DNA of 64,000 bases, taken from NCBI RefSeq assembly GCF_013487865.1, contig NZ_CP047409.1, positions 1,674,001-1,738,000 on the forward strand, in the 5' to 3' direction. This stretch comes from Lactobacillus johnsonii. Lineage in GTDB: Bacteria > Bacillota > Bacilli > Lactobacillales > Lactobacillaceae. The stretch's first letter is position 1. The number at the start of each line of letters is the position of its first letter. The notes below the pieces were generated by a model, which was not told the origin of the DNA, did not search any database, and was given only the letters and a program-made list of their open reading frames with translations. Both the position numbers and the translations under genes were made by a program. This document shows positions 9,548 through 18,053 of this stretch, piece after piece.

Positions 9548-12500
9548 TTATTCAGCATCTTTTTTATTCTTTTTTCTACCTAAGCCTTCGTATGTAATCT
9601 TCATTGCCGCAGACATATTGATTGGAAGTAAGAATACCAAGAGTAATAATCCAATATCCACACATAATGCAACTTCAATTAAAGTTGGTACCCCAGATGG
9701 GATTAAGGCTGCGAAAGTACCACCAAGGATAATAGCTGCTGAAATTACTACTGTTCCGATTATGTCACAAGCTTGAAGCATCTTCTGACTTGTAGTCCAG
9801 CCTGGATTTACTTCTCCCAATTCACGATAACGCATCATCAAGAAGATTGAGTAGTCAACACCCAAGGCAACGATCATGATAAAGCTGAAGAATGGAGTGT
9901 TCCAAGCTAATAGTGATCTACCTAGGACAGCCTTAACAATCCATTGATTAATTGATAAGGAAGTTAGGTATGCAATTACTAAAGTACCTAAGATAAACAT
10001 TGGTTGTAATACTGATCTAGTAACAAAGATCAAAGCAATACCAATACCCACTAACATAATAATTGCGGTTCTTAAGAAGTCGCTGCTTGCAGTTTCTTGA
10101 GTATCGTAAATCTTTTCAGATTGTCCACCCATAGCAATAGTTGAACCAGCTAGACTAGTTCCTTTAACTGACTTCTTAACCATATTACTAATTTCATGAG
10201 CCTTCTTTGCACCTTCAGTTGATGCAGGGTCTAACTTCAAGATAATAATAATCTTAGTAGACTTCAAATTAGAACTCATGTAATTATCAAGAGCTGGCTT
10301 AAAGGTTGATGAATGAATCATCTTAGCTGGAATGTAGAAAGTCTTACCAGCTGCTGAATCTGCTAAGCCAGTTAAGTATTCTTGACCAGCACCTAATCCG
10401 CTATTTACTTTATCAATTCCAGCAGTAATCTTCGGATTATTCGATGCAATTTGACCAGCACCATTTGCTAATCGGCTTGCACCGCCATTGAGTTGGCCAA
10501 TACCACTTGCTAATTGACCGGCACCACCGTTAAGTTGACCAGCGCCGCTTGCTAATTGACCGGCACCGCTGTTAAGTTGACCAATACCATTAACTAATTG
10601 ATTAGTTCCGCTTAATCCAGCTTGTAAACCATTGTTTAATTGACCAGCACCACTTGCTAATTGGCCTGCGCCATTTGCAAGTTGACTAGAACCAGCTACA
10701 CCTGCTTGCAGACCACTTGCAAGTTGGCCTGCTCCACTTTTTAAGCGAGCTGCGCCTGAATTAATTTGGCTTGCGCCATTTGCGCTTGCTGAAACAGCAG
10801 TTTGAATAGCGGTTAATTGAGATGTTAATCCATCAATTTGAGAATTAGTTGCACTAGCAAGTCTATTTGATCCATTGCTTAGTTCAGCAACACCAGCCTT
10901 TAGTTTTTCAAGTTCTTGTTTCATAGCAGTAGCTTCATTCATAGCTTGTTGCATAGAACTAGTTGCACCTTTAATTTGATCTCCTGCTTGTTTAGCCTGA
11001 ACTAAGTCATTTTTAACTTTTTGTGTTTGGGCTTGCGTTTGTTGCTTCATAATTGGGACAATGGCTGATAAAGCTTTAGCTGCATATTCATCACTAAATC
11101 CTTTAGCTTTTAGTGCTGACATATAAGCTTGTTCTGCTGCTGTAGGATCAGCAGATTGACTTAATGTTGAAGACAGATCCGATAAACTACTTTCTAATTT
11201 ATCACCTGCTCCTATGGCCGCAGTTAATTGCCCACTTTCAGGAATATTTATAGTTATTCCTTTTACATTATCGTTCAAGGTCTTAAGTCCGGCTTGCAAA
11301 GCATTTATACTATCTTTCATAGTAGCTATCTTTTTGCCAGAATCAGGAATATTACTATTTAATTGTGTGCTTAACTGATTCAAACCAGTTGCTAATTGAT
11401 CAGTATAATTTTGTAAATCTTTAGTACCAGTCTGTAATTGATTTGCACCGTTTGCTAACTTAATCGTACCATTTTCAAGTTGTACTGCACCTTGTTGCAA
11501 GTTTAAAGTACCGCTCTCTAAACGACCAGCACCAGTTGCAAGTTGCATAGTACCAGTTCTAAGTGCATTAGCACCAGTTTGCAAACGGTTAGTTCCACTT
11601 GCTAATTGATTTGCACCAGTTTGTAGACGTGTAGTACCACTTAACAATTGATTTGCACCAGTTTGCAGACGACCAGTACCATTAGAAAGTTGATTTGCAC
11701 CGTTCTGTAATTGAACAGCACCATTGGTTATTTGCTTGCTACCGTCGCTCAAAGTACCTAAACCATTTCTGGCTGCATTAACACCTGAATTAACAGTTCC
11801 CAATTGATTATCAACATAAAGTCGTTTAATTGATTTACCATTTGGTTCAGTTACTGATGAAGCAAATTCTACATCTGGATCAGCTTGAATTTTTTTAACA
11901 ATCTGATCAATTTCTTTCAAGCTCTTTTCGTTATCAAGCTTATGACCACTTTGAATATATAAGGTTGAATATTCTGGCGTGCCTTCAGAGAAGTGATCTT
12001 GCAATAAAAGTAGACCAGCCTTGGAAGGAGTAGAATCAGAAATTTCATCTGCATCGTTATAGTTCAAATTATTTGAATAGAACAAGCAGAATGGTAATAC
12101 TGCAACAGCCATTACAACTAAGTAAACAATTGGATGAGTTAGACTTCCCTTAGAAAGAGCATGCCATAATTTAGAGTTGCTTTCACCTTCAAACTTCTTA
12201 ACTGGCCAGAATAATTTCTTACCTAAGACAGCCATAAAGAATGGGTTTAAAGTTAAAAGTACTACTAATAATACAGCGACCCCAACAGCAACACCAACAG
12301 CTGAACGGTAAATTGAGAAGTTAGCTAAACCTAACGCACTAAATCCAATTAAGATCGAAGATCCAGAATAAAGAATGGTCTTACCAGCCTTGCGCAAAGC
12401 GTAATTTGTCGCTTCTTGGTTAGACATCCCCTTACTCAAGTTTTCTTTAAATTTATCATATAGCAAAATATTGTAGTCAGTACCAACACCAAACAACACA

Positions 12501-13219
12501 ATAACCATGAAGACTTGAGTAAAGTTTGAAAATGGAAAGTTAACTTTCTCTACTAAGTTAGTAACAATTGAAAATGAAGTGATAAATGAAACTCCAACTG
12601 TCAATAATGAGATTATTGGTACAATTGGCGACTTAAATACAATTACTAAAACAATAAAAATAAAAAAGATAGTAATTAATTCAGTCTTTTTAATACCTTT
12701 TTGAACTGAAGCAGAAAAATCATCTTCAAGAATTCTTACCCCAGTGACATACGTTCTAACTCCTGGAGTTTTAACAGCCTTTGTTAAAGTCTTATTAACG
12801 TTAGAAACAGTCGAATGATCATTAGCAATATTTAATTGCACAATTTCTGTCGTTTTATCTTTAGAAATCAATTGTGCTTTTGTTGCGTAATTATCATTCG
12901 GAGTCATCATTGACTTGATACCCAGCTTTTTCTTATTGTCCTTTAAAAAGCGGATTGTATCATCAATTTTCTCCTTATCACTCGAGGTTAGTTTTCCATG
13001 TTTTTTATTAAAAACTACCCCTACAACATAGGTATTATCTTGTCCATGCCCCCACTTACTTTCGATGTTCGTTGCAATAGAGCTTTGAACATCTTTAGGA
13101 AGTGAAATTTCTGAATGCTGACGTGTCAATGCATCCACATTTGGCAACGAGAAGACAGCAATTAGCAAAATTGCTATCCATGCTATCAAAGCACCAAGAT
13201 GATTTTTCAGCAATTTCAT
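9548..13219 (-). CDS. MMPL/RND-family exporter with a large heptad-repeat extracellular domain
   Basis: 1223 aa membrane protein, probably moving lipids or other hydrophobic compounds. It has two MMPL modules, each with a helix followed by a 5-helix bundle: N-terminal FGVGTDYNILLYDKF and C-terminal ALGVDYSIFLMMRYRE carry the family's conserved Asp-Tyr motifs. Between them a ~600-residue extracytoplasmic region holds two blocks of 7-residue repeats (about residues 490-605 and 815-940), of the form G-A-x-x-L-x-x/G, like YhgE/Pip proteins. AAGGGGAAAGGA precedes ATG 13219. Its TetR-type repressor gene lies 20 nt upstream, so they are cotranscribed from the TetR promoter. Confidence 0.9.
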   Translation of the reverse strand: MKLLKNHLGALIAWIAILLIAVFSLPNVDALTRQHSEISLPKDVQSSIATNIESKWGHGQDNTYVVGVVFNKKHGKLTSSDKEKIDDTIRFLKDNKKKLGIKSMMTPNDNYATKAQLISKDKTTEIVQLNIANDHSTVSNVNKTLTKAVKTPGVRTYVTGVRILEDDFSASVQKGIKKTELITIFFIFIVLVIVFKSPIVPIISLLTVGVSFITSFSIVTNLVEKVNFPFSNFTQVFMVIVLFGVGTDYNILLYDKFKENLSKGMSNQEATNYALRKAGKTILYSGSSILIGFSALGLANFSIYRSAVGVAVGVAVLLVVLLTLNPFFMAVLGKKLFWPVKKFEGESNSKLWHALSKGSLTHPIVYLVVMAVAVLPFCLFYSNNLNYNDADEISDSTPSKAGLLLLQDHFSEGTPEYSTLYIQSGHKLDNEKSLKEIDQIVKKIQADPDVEFASSVTEPNGKSIKRLYVDNQLGTVNSGVNAARNGLGTLSDGSKQITNGAVQLQNGANQLSNGTGRLQTGANQLLSGTTRLQTGANQLASGTNRLQTGANALRTGTMQLATGAGRLESGTLNLQQGAVQLENGTIKLANGANQLQTGTKDLQNYTDQLATGLNQLSTQLNSNIPDSGKKIATMKDSINALQAGLKTLNDNVKGITINIPESGQLTAAIGAGDKLESSLSDLSSTLSQSADPTAAEQAYMSALKAKGFSDEYAAKALSAIVPIMKQQTQAQTQKVKNDLVQAKQAGDQIKGATSSMQQAMNEATAMKQELEKLKAGVAELSNGSNRLASATNSQIDGLTSQLTAIQTAVSASANGASQINSGAARLKSGAGQLASGLQAGVAGSSQLANGAGQLASGAGQLNNGLQAGLSGTNQLVNGIGQLNSGAGQLASGAGQLNGGAGQLASGIGQLNGGASRLANGAGQIASNNPKITAGIDKVNSGLGAGQEYLTGLADSAAGKTFYIPAKMIHSSTFKPALDNYMSSNLKSTKIIIILKLDPASTEGAKKAHEISNMVKKSVKGTSLAGSTIAMGGQSEKIYDTQETASSDFLRTAIIMLVGIGIALIFVTRSVLQPMFILGTLVIAYLTSLSINQWIVKAVLGRSLLAWNTPFFSFIMIVALGVDYSIFLMMRYRELGEVNPGWTTSQKMLQACDIIGTVVISAAIILGGTFAALIPSGVPTLIEVALCVDIGLLLLVFLLPINMSAAMKITYEGLGRKKNKKDAE
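10400..11752 (-). repeat. Heptad-encoding repeat blocks inside the MMPL gene
   Basis: DNA repeats with a 21-bp period encode N/S-G-A/T-x-x-L-x heptads. One block is about 11405-11752 and the other about 10400-10777; the region between them codes for a non-repetitive coiled-coil-like part (about 10780-11400). Predicted protein structure: long alpha-helical rods outside the membrane. Confidence 0.8.
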
Positions 13220-13238
13220 GTGCTACTTTCCTTTCCCC

Positions 13239-13799
13239 TTATTTTGTACCTTCAACTTGAAGTTTTGGTGCTACAAGTCGTAAAAGCATCTCATGGTAAT
13301 TATCATCAGCATCTTTTTTTGTTTCATCAATCACATACCGATCTAAGAAAACATATCCTAAGACTGCTCCAAGTAAACTATGGAGAGAAACGATATTTTT
13401 ATTATCTACATCAAGCTTTTCTCCTAAATCTACTATTTTCATAACTTCTTCACGAATTTGTTTATTTTGAACATATTCATTTAGCCCATAGTAGATACTA
13501 GAAATTGCCTTATCATGTAATAAAAAATCACGTATTTCATCTGCAAATCTAAACAAAGCGTCCAACCCAGAATGACCTATTATCTTCTTAGTTAAATGCT
13601 GTCTTAGGACTTGCAGCCTATTTACGCAAACTAAAACTAATAAATCATTTCGATTAGCAACATAGTGATATAAGGATTGAGACCTAATTCCCAATGCTTT
13701 AGCTAAGGCTGGCATTGTTAGTTCACTTAATCCTTTTTCACTGATAATTGCTATTGCTTGATCGATTACTTTGGAACGATCTAGAGCTCTCTTTTTAGC
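13239..13799 (-). CDS. TetR/AcrR-family repressor
   Basis: About 186 aa. The N-terminal HTH reads IISEKGLSELTMPALAKALGIRSQSLYHYVANRNDLL, with the canonical TetR Y-x-Y/H-F-like end SLYHYVANRNDLL. The rest is an all-helical ligand-binding domain (TetR_C_33-like). I chose TTG 13799 (LAKKRALDR) because AGAAGG lies 8 nt upstream; a GTG at 13811 would sit on the RBS. It is in one unit with the MMPL exporter it most likely represses. Its own promoter region holds two identical-spaced palindromes, so autorepression is likely. Confidence 0.88.
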   Translation of the reverse strand, partial: AKKRALDRSKVIDQAIAIISEKGLSELTMPALAKALGIRSQSLYHYVANRNDLLVLVCVNRLQVLRQHLTKKIIGHSGLDALFRFADEIRDFLLHDKAISSIYYGLNEYVQNKQIREEVMKIVDLGEKLDVDNKNIVSLHSLLGAVLGYVFLDRYVIDETKKDADDNYHEMLLRLVAPKLQVEGTK

Positions 13800-13850
13800 C
13801 AAGATAATCACCTTCTTTTTGTGTACTCATATACTTTAACACGACAATGT

Positions 13851-13887
13851 GTAGAAAACAATCTACAACGTGTAGAAAATTATCTAC
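13851..13887. promoter_or_regulatory. Double palindromic operator of the TetR/MMPL unit
   Basis: Two copies of GTAGA-N6-TCTAC occur at 13851-13866 and 13872-13887. They are centred 21 bp apart, two helical turns, directly upstream of the tetR start. This is the expected form for two TetR dimers binding the same DNA face. Confidence 0.75.
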
Positions 13888-13902
13888 TTTTTTAAGCAAA
13901 AG

Positions 13903-13928
13903 AAAAAGGAGTATCAAAACTCCTTTTT
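13903..13928 (-). terminator. Terminator of the beta-lactamase-like gene
   Basis: Arms AAAAAGGAGT (13903-13912) and ACTCCTTTTT (13919-13928), loop ATCAAA, with U-rich sequence following on the minus strand. Confidence 0.85.
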
Positions 13929-13931
13929 AAA

Positions 13932-14876
13932 CTATTTCTGTTTAACCATCCAGTCATTAATTGCATCCCCGACTTTGGCTAAATCAGCATCTTCTTCACT
14001 AACTAATGCCATAGCATAAGTTTTACCATTTTCTTGAACTAAAGCAACTCCTTGTTTTTTATCGGCTATTCTATAAACTGTCCCATTAATATTCTTAGCA
14101 AGTCCTTTTTCCGGAAAATTAGCTAGTTGTCCTAAAATTTGATTATCAATATCCGTACCTAATACTTTTCCTTGATACAGTTTTTTCATAATTATAACTA
14201 AATCAGTAGCACTCGTTTTACCGGAAAAATCTTTACCAAAATTCTCAGCAATTTCAGTCTTACCTGCACCAAAAGCTTTTGCCGTCTGATTTACTTTATC
14301 TTTACCAATTTTATTCAAAATAATATTAGCAGCATTATCATTTTGCTGACGCATCATTAGGTCAAGTAAATAAGTATAAGAATATGACATATCGGCCTTT
14401 AATACCTTATCTCCATTATTTAAGTCACTAGATTTTACCTTATAAGGTGTGGCCGAATTTAATGTTTTATCTTGAACTGCCTTGTAATAAGCAAGCAAAA
14501 CAAAGAGTTTTAATACTTTTCCTGCATATACGTTATCTTTACTAGTATTAGTTAGATCTACAAATACCTTAGGATTATTTAAATCTCTTACGCTTACTTG
14601 ATAATTCCCCTGAATATTTGAAGTGGACTTAACTATAGCCTTAGCTAAATTTTTATTACTATTTTTTGAAATTGCCGCTTCTCCGATTTCACTTTCTCCA
14701 CTGTTTATGCGGGTTTGCTCGCCGCCCTCTTTCATTTTGCTTTTTTGAGCTACTTTAGCTGTTGAATTACCATAAATTTCTAACGTTTGGGTTTTCATAT
14801 GATTAACACTAGTCATATAAACTGCCAGAGCACAAAAAGATGACAAGATTGCCCCTAAAAAGATTTTATTTTTCAT
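13932..14876 (-). CDS. Class A beta-lactamase-like (serine hydrolase fold) protein, active site degenerate
   Basis: 314 aa exported or membrane-anchored protein: a signal anchor (IFLGAILSSFCALAVYM), a polar linker rich in Ser/Asn/Lys, then a class A beta-lactamase-like domain from about residue 90. Alignment by eye puts the usual S-x-x-K at VYAGKVLKLFVLLAYY, where the Ser position is Lys (K-V-L-K). The SDN element reads NDN (RQQNDNAANI). The K-T/S-G element is not recognisable (RIADKKQG). Family members are mostly putative penicillin-binding or hydrolase proteins, but this copy probably has no acyl-serine chemistry and may bind peptidoglycan or another protein. Confidence 0.8.
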   Translation of the reverse strand: MKNKIFLGAILSSFCALAVYMTSVNHMKTQTLEIYGNSTAKVAQKSKMKEGGEQTRINSGESEIGEAAISKNSNKNLAKAIVKSTSNIQGNYQVSVRDLNNPKVFVDLTNTSKDNVYAGKVLKLFVLLAYYKAVQDKTLNSATPYKVKSSDLNNGDKVLKADMSYSYTYLLDLMMRQQNDNAANIILNKIGKDKVNQTAKAFGAGKTEIAENFGKDFSGKTSATDLVIIMKKLYQGKVLGTDIDNQILGQLANFPEKGLAKNINGTVYRIADKKQGVALVQENGKTYAMALVSEEDADLAKVGDAINDWMVKQK

Positions 14877-14988
14877 TAAAATTCTCCTTAATTACATATT
14901 TTTATTCTATCATGCCATCACGCAAAAAAGCTTTAAAGATAACGATTATTGTGATTTTTCAATATCTTTTTAATTACTTAGTATTAGC

Positions 14989-15002
14989 TGAATGCGTTCA
15001 CA
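14989..15002. promoter_or_regulatory. Candidate cre (CcpA) site at the sugar-kinase promoter
   Basis: TGAATGCGTTCACA matches TGWNANCGNTNWCA at 13 of 14 positions. It overlaps the -35 (TTCACA, 14997-15002) of a promoter whose -10 is TACAAT (15020-15025), spacer 17 bp. CcpA binding there should repress. Confidence 0.65.
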
Positions 15003-15064
15003 AATGCTGCTTTTTTTAGTACAATAATTCCAGTATTAATATTTACAGTGAGGGATTATTAGTT

Positions 15065-15988
15065 ATGTTGAAATATATGATTGGTATTGACGCAGGTGGT
15101 ACTCACTCTACGGCAATCGCTTATGACGAAAATGGTAAAGAATTAGGTCGTGCAGAATCTGGTCCAGGTCAAATCAACAACGACTACGAACTTGGTATTA
15201 AAAATATCGCTCAAGCAGTTAATGAATTGCGTGATAAAATTGATGGCGACTGTATTAAAGTTTTAGCCGGAATCGCTGGTTTGTCTGTTGTTGGTAATGC
15301 ACCTGAAGTTGCAGCAACGATTTCTTCAATGGTTGGTAACATTCCAACTCGTGCTATTACTGATTCACTTCTTGCTCTTTATAATGGACTTGAAGGAGCA
15401 GATGGTGCTTTAGTTATCGCCGGTACTGGTTCTGTTGTTAATGGTCGTCAAAATGGCTCTTTAATCGCTGTTGGTGGCTACGGCTCTTTACTTGGAGATG
15501 AAGGTAGTGGTTACGCTATTACTAAGGCAGCTCTTCAATCAGCTCTCCTCAGCTGGGACAAGCGTGAAAAGAACTCATTAATTGATTTATTCGTTAAAGA
15601 ATTTGATGTTGACAACATGGGCGAAGTTCCTGCTAAGTTCTACAATTTAACTAGTCCAGAAGTTGCTTCAAAGGCTGTTAAAGTAGCTAAGTTAGCAGAT
15701 AGCGGTGATGAGGATGCACGTAAGATCATTGAAGATCAAGCTCATCTTTTGGCACGCGATATTATTATGTGCTTAGACCGTTACGAAGATCCTAAGCCAA
15801 TGCGCGTTGCCTTGACTGGTTCCGTTCTTTCAAACAACGCTATGATGCGGTCATACATGGAAGCAGAAGTTAAAGAAAAATACCCAGATGCAGTATTCAG
15901 TGTTTCAAATGGTGAAAATGCACGTGGTGTAATCTTCGACAAGAGCAAGGACTACCGTTACTTCACTAACCATAACGATGATGAATAA
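15065..15988 (+). CDS. BadF/BadG-type ATPase domain sugar kinase, N-acetylglucosamine kinase-like
   Basis: 307 aa cytosolic ASKHA kinase. The phosphate-1 motif is GIDAGGTHSTAIAYDENG at residues ~6-22. The second Gly-rich element is VIAGTGSVVNG, and the adenosine region is VALTGSVLSNNAMM. The length and GIDAGGTHS motif fit the N-acetylglucosamine/N-acetylmuramate-type kinases used in salvage of cell-wall amino sugars. The cre at the promoter supports a carbon-source role. No transporter is adjacent. It ends at an efficient bidirectional terminator. Confidence 0.85.
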   Translation: MLKYMIGIDAGGTHSTAIAYDENGKELGRAESGPGQINNDYELGIKNIAQAVNELRDKIDGDCIKVLAGIAGLSVVGNAPEVAATISSMVGNIPTRAITDSLLALYNGLEGADGALVIAGTGSVVNGRQNGSLIAVGGYGSLLGDEGSGYAITKAALQSALLSWDKREKNSLIDLFVKEFDVDNMGEVPAKFYNLTSPEVASKAVKVAKLADSGDEDARKIIEDQAHLLARDIIMCLDRYEDPKPMRVALTGSVLSNNAMMRSYMEAEVKEKYPDAVFSVSNGENARGVIFDKSKDYRYFTNHNDDE

Positions 15989-16005
15989 ATAAATTAAGAC
16001 ACGTA

Positions 16006-16039
16006 AAAACACCTTGGAATATTTCCGAGGTGTTTTTTT
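16006..16039. terminator. Bidirectional terminator
   Basis: Arms AAAACACCTTGGAA (16006-16019) and TTCCGAGGTGTTTT (16023-16036, one G-U) between the kinase (+) and the GNAT operon (-). Confidence 0.88.
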
Positions 16040-16041
16040 AT

Positions 16042-16482
16042 CTATAGATCTTTATACATTAATACGTGTTCTACACCGCCTTCATCAAATATGTCACCTT
16101 TAACTTGATAGCCAAGACGATCATAGAAAGGTTTTGCGGTCATTTGAGCATGACAGTATATTCGATTAACATTCTTTTCTTTTAAGTACTCATGAACCGC
16201 ATTTATCATCTTGCTTCCCAGATGCACTCCTCTTGCATCTTTTGAAACTACAACTCGGCCCAAATACCAATCTCCATTTTCATCTTTAAAAATTCGACAA
16301 GTAGCTAATGCATTATTTTTTCCGTCATTTAAACTAAAAACATGAATTGCATGAAAGTCTTCATCATCTATTTCAGGTAAAGTGATTTTTTGTTCACTAA
16401 CAAAAACCTCACTTCTTAGTCTTTCGACACAAAAAGCCTCGTATCCAGTCATTTCCTCAATTGTCTTAAAACAAAATTTCAT
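16042..16482 (-). CDS. GNAT-family N-acetyltransferase, ElaA-like
   Basis: 146 aa single-domain acetyltransferase. It begins MKFCFKTIEEMTGYEAFCVERLRSEVF, the ElaA/YjcF style start (R-x-x-V-F-V-x-E-Q). The acetyl-CoA site is RVVVSKDARGVHLGSKMI, and the C-terminal part is IYCHAQMTAKPFYDRLGYQ. Third gene of a MarR-GNAT-GNAT operon: its ATG at 16482 coincides with the end of the preceding gene (stop/start overlap), so translation is coupled. Substrate unknown. Confidence 0.88.
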   Translation of the reverse strand: MKFCFKTIEEMTGYEAFCVERLRSEVFVSEQKITLPEIDDEDFHAIHVFSLNDGKNNALATCRIFKDENGDWYLGRVVVSKDARGVHLGSKMINAVHEYLKEKNVNRIYCHAQMTAKPFYDRLGYQVKGDIFDEGGVEHVLMYKDL

Positions 16483-17006
16483 TACTTCAACCTCTTAACT
16501 AAAATCAAATCTGTCTGTGGATCTTCTCCAACCACAAAAGTGTGCTGACTAACTCTTTTAAAACCATCTTTTTCGTAGAAAGTTTGGGCTTGATAATTTT
16601 TCTCCCAAACCCCAAGCCACATATTGTCCTTCTCTCTTTCTCTAGCTATTTTCTCAGCTAATTTGATTAGAACTAATCCTAATCCTTGATGTTGAAAAGA
16701 TTGCTTCAAGTATATTCTTTCAACCTCTAAAGCATTAGCAATCACCTGTTCTGTTTGAGCATGGCCTTCATTCACCTTTAGATAGCCAGCCACTTTATTA
16801 TCTACAGTTAAAAAGTAAAAACGACTATTTGTGTTTTCAACTTCATCTTTTAATTTTTCTTCGGCATATGCTGTATCCAGAAATTCTTTCATATCTTCGG
16901 CACTATTTTGTGAACCAAACGTTTCTAAAAATGTTTGTCTTGAAATTTGTTGTAATTCTCTAATATTATCTGCTAGTACTTCTTTAATCTCATATTTTAC
17001 TGTCAT
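16482..17006 (-). CDS. GNAT-family N-acetyltransferase
   Basis: 174 aa. Acetyl-CoA binding motif VERIYLKQSFQHQGLGLVLIKLAEK and late motif WLGVWEKNYQAQTFYEKDGFKR are typical of PaiA/spermidine-type or general GNATs. I chose ATG 17006 (MTVKYEIKEV) because the gene then begins 1 nt after the MarR stop and has a GGAAG site 9 nt upstream; a reading from 17030 would start inside marR. Second gene of the MarR operon. Confidence 0.88.
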   Translation of the reverse strand: MTVKYEIKEVLADNIRELQQISRQTFLETFGSQNSAEDMKEFLDTAYAEEKLKDEVENTNSRFYFLTVDNKVAGYLKVNEGHAQTEQVIANALEVERIYLKQSFQHQGLGLVLIKLAEKIAREREKDNMWLGVWEKNYQAQTFYEKDGFKRVSQHTFVVGEDPQTDLILVKRLK

Positions 17007-17007
17007 A

Positions 17008-17466
17008 TTAATACTTCCGCTTTCCACCATTCTTTACAAAATTCCAACTTTCACGTGCATTTTTCTCGAGAACACTTAGATATTTTTGTAACCGAGCCTG
17101 TTCATCTTTAGTTAAGCCTTTTGTTACTAACGTATTTGAATAGACATTTTCTCTTTCTATTTCTTTAGCTAATTTTTTACCTGTGTCGGTTACAAATAAA
17201 TGTTTGATTTTCTTATTAGTTTCATCATCTTCTTTAAAAATAAGTCCCGCTCGTTCAAGTTTTCTAATTCCACGGGCAGTCGTTGTACGATCAATATTTA
17301 ATAAGGTAGCTAGGTGATCAGAAATAATCCCTGGGTGTTCAAAAACTCGAGTTAAATATAAGTATTGACCACGATTTAATTCCAAATCTTTAAACTCAAT
17401 GTTAGCAATCGAATCTAAGGCTCGTGAAATTGAACCAATTTCTCTTAAAGTATCTTCTTCTGCCAT
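17008..17466 (-). CDS. MarR-family transcriptional regulator
   Basis: 152 aa winged-helix regulator. The HTH reads HPGIISDHLATLLNIDRTTTARGIRKLERAGLIFKE, and the wing is DDETNKKIKHLFVTDTGKKLA. MarR proteins bind short palindromes as dimers and respond to small phenolic or other ligands. First gene of the MarR-GNAT-GNAT unit, with a 12-bp-arm palindrome in its promoter region that it shares with the divergent DUF1304 gene. Confidence 0.92.
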   Translation of the reverse strand: MAEEDTLREIGSISRALDSIANIEFKDLELNRGQYLYLTRVFEHPGIISDHLATLLNIDRTTTARGIRKLERAGLIFKEDDETNKKIKHLFVTDTGKKLAKEIERENVYSNTLVTKGLTKDEQARLQKYLSVLEKNARESWNFVKNGGKRKY

Positions 17467-17506
17467 CTTTATGTCTATCCCTCCTATTTGTTTGTTCTAG
17501 TATATG

Positions 17507-17536
17507 TTATTATTGTTGCAAATACAACAATAATAA
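17507..17536. promoter_or_regulatory. Palindromic operator between divergent marR and DUF1304 genes
   Basis: Perfect 12-bp arms TTATTATTGTTG (17507-17518) and CAACAATAATAA (17525-17536) are separated by 6 bp. It lies about 40 bp upstream of marR and about 83 bp upstream of the DUF1304 gene. MarR is the obvious candidate binder. Confidence 0.75.
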
Positions 17537-17618
17537 AAAATGATTATTACTCTATTTGATTTCTATGTTAACAATAAGTAAAATCTATCTGAATAGTTAA
17601 ATAAGGGGGGATTATAAA

Positions 17619-17987
17619 ATGATTTTAAGAAATATCGGAATTCTTCTAACAATTATTGTTGGAATTGAGCATATTGGAATTATGTGGTTAGAAATTTTTG
17701 GGAAACCTGACTTACAAGCTAAGTCGTTTGACATGGATGTAGATTTTGTTAAACAGCCTGCCGCAAAAACAGCTTTAGCTAATCAAGGTATCTATAATGG
17801 AATGCTAGGTCTTTTAATCTTAATTGTATTTTTCTTCTTCAGAATGCCAACTTTAATTACTGTATGGCAACTTTTACTTGCCTTTGTTGTAGTTGTCGCT
17901 ATCTTTGGTGGTTTTACAGCAAGTAAAAAGATTTTTGTTGTTCAAATGCTACCTGCATTAATTGCCTTCATTCTACTTTTCTTCTAA
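17619..17987 (+). CDS. DUF1304 family small membrane protein
   Basis: 122 aa with four hydrophobic segments (ILRNIGILLTIIVGIEHIGI, GMLGLLILIVFFFF, VWQLLLAFVVVVAIFGGFTA, VVQMLPALIAFILLFF). The first helix with GIEHIGIMWLEIFG plus the ANQGIYNGMLG motif is diagnostic for DUF1304. Function unknown. GGGGGG-like RBS (AAGGGGGGAT) lies before ATG. It is divergent from marR and shares its operator region, so it may be a MarR target. Confidence 0.88.
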   Translation: MILRNIGILLTIIVGIEHIGIMWLEIFGKPDLQAKSFDMDVDFVKQPAAKTALANQGIYNGMLGLLILIVFFFFRMPTLITVWQLLLAFVVVVAIFGGFTASKKIFVVQMLPALIAFILLFF

Positions 17988-17996
17988 AAAATCTAT

Positions 17997-18038
17997 AAAA
18001 AAATGAGGATTGTCATAATGACAGTCCTCATTTTTTTA
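17997..18038. terminator. Bidirectional terminator
   Basis: Arms AAATGAGGATTGTCAT (18001-18016) and ATGACAGTCCTCATTT (18018-18033), stem of 15-16 bp with A/T tracts on both sides, between DUF1304 (+) and the ABC binding protein (-). Confidence 0.9.
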
Positions 18039-18053
18039 CTTAATATTCTGTTT

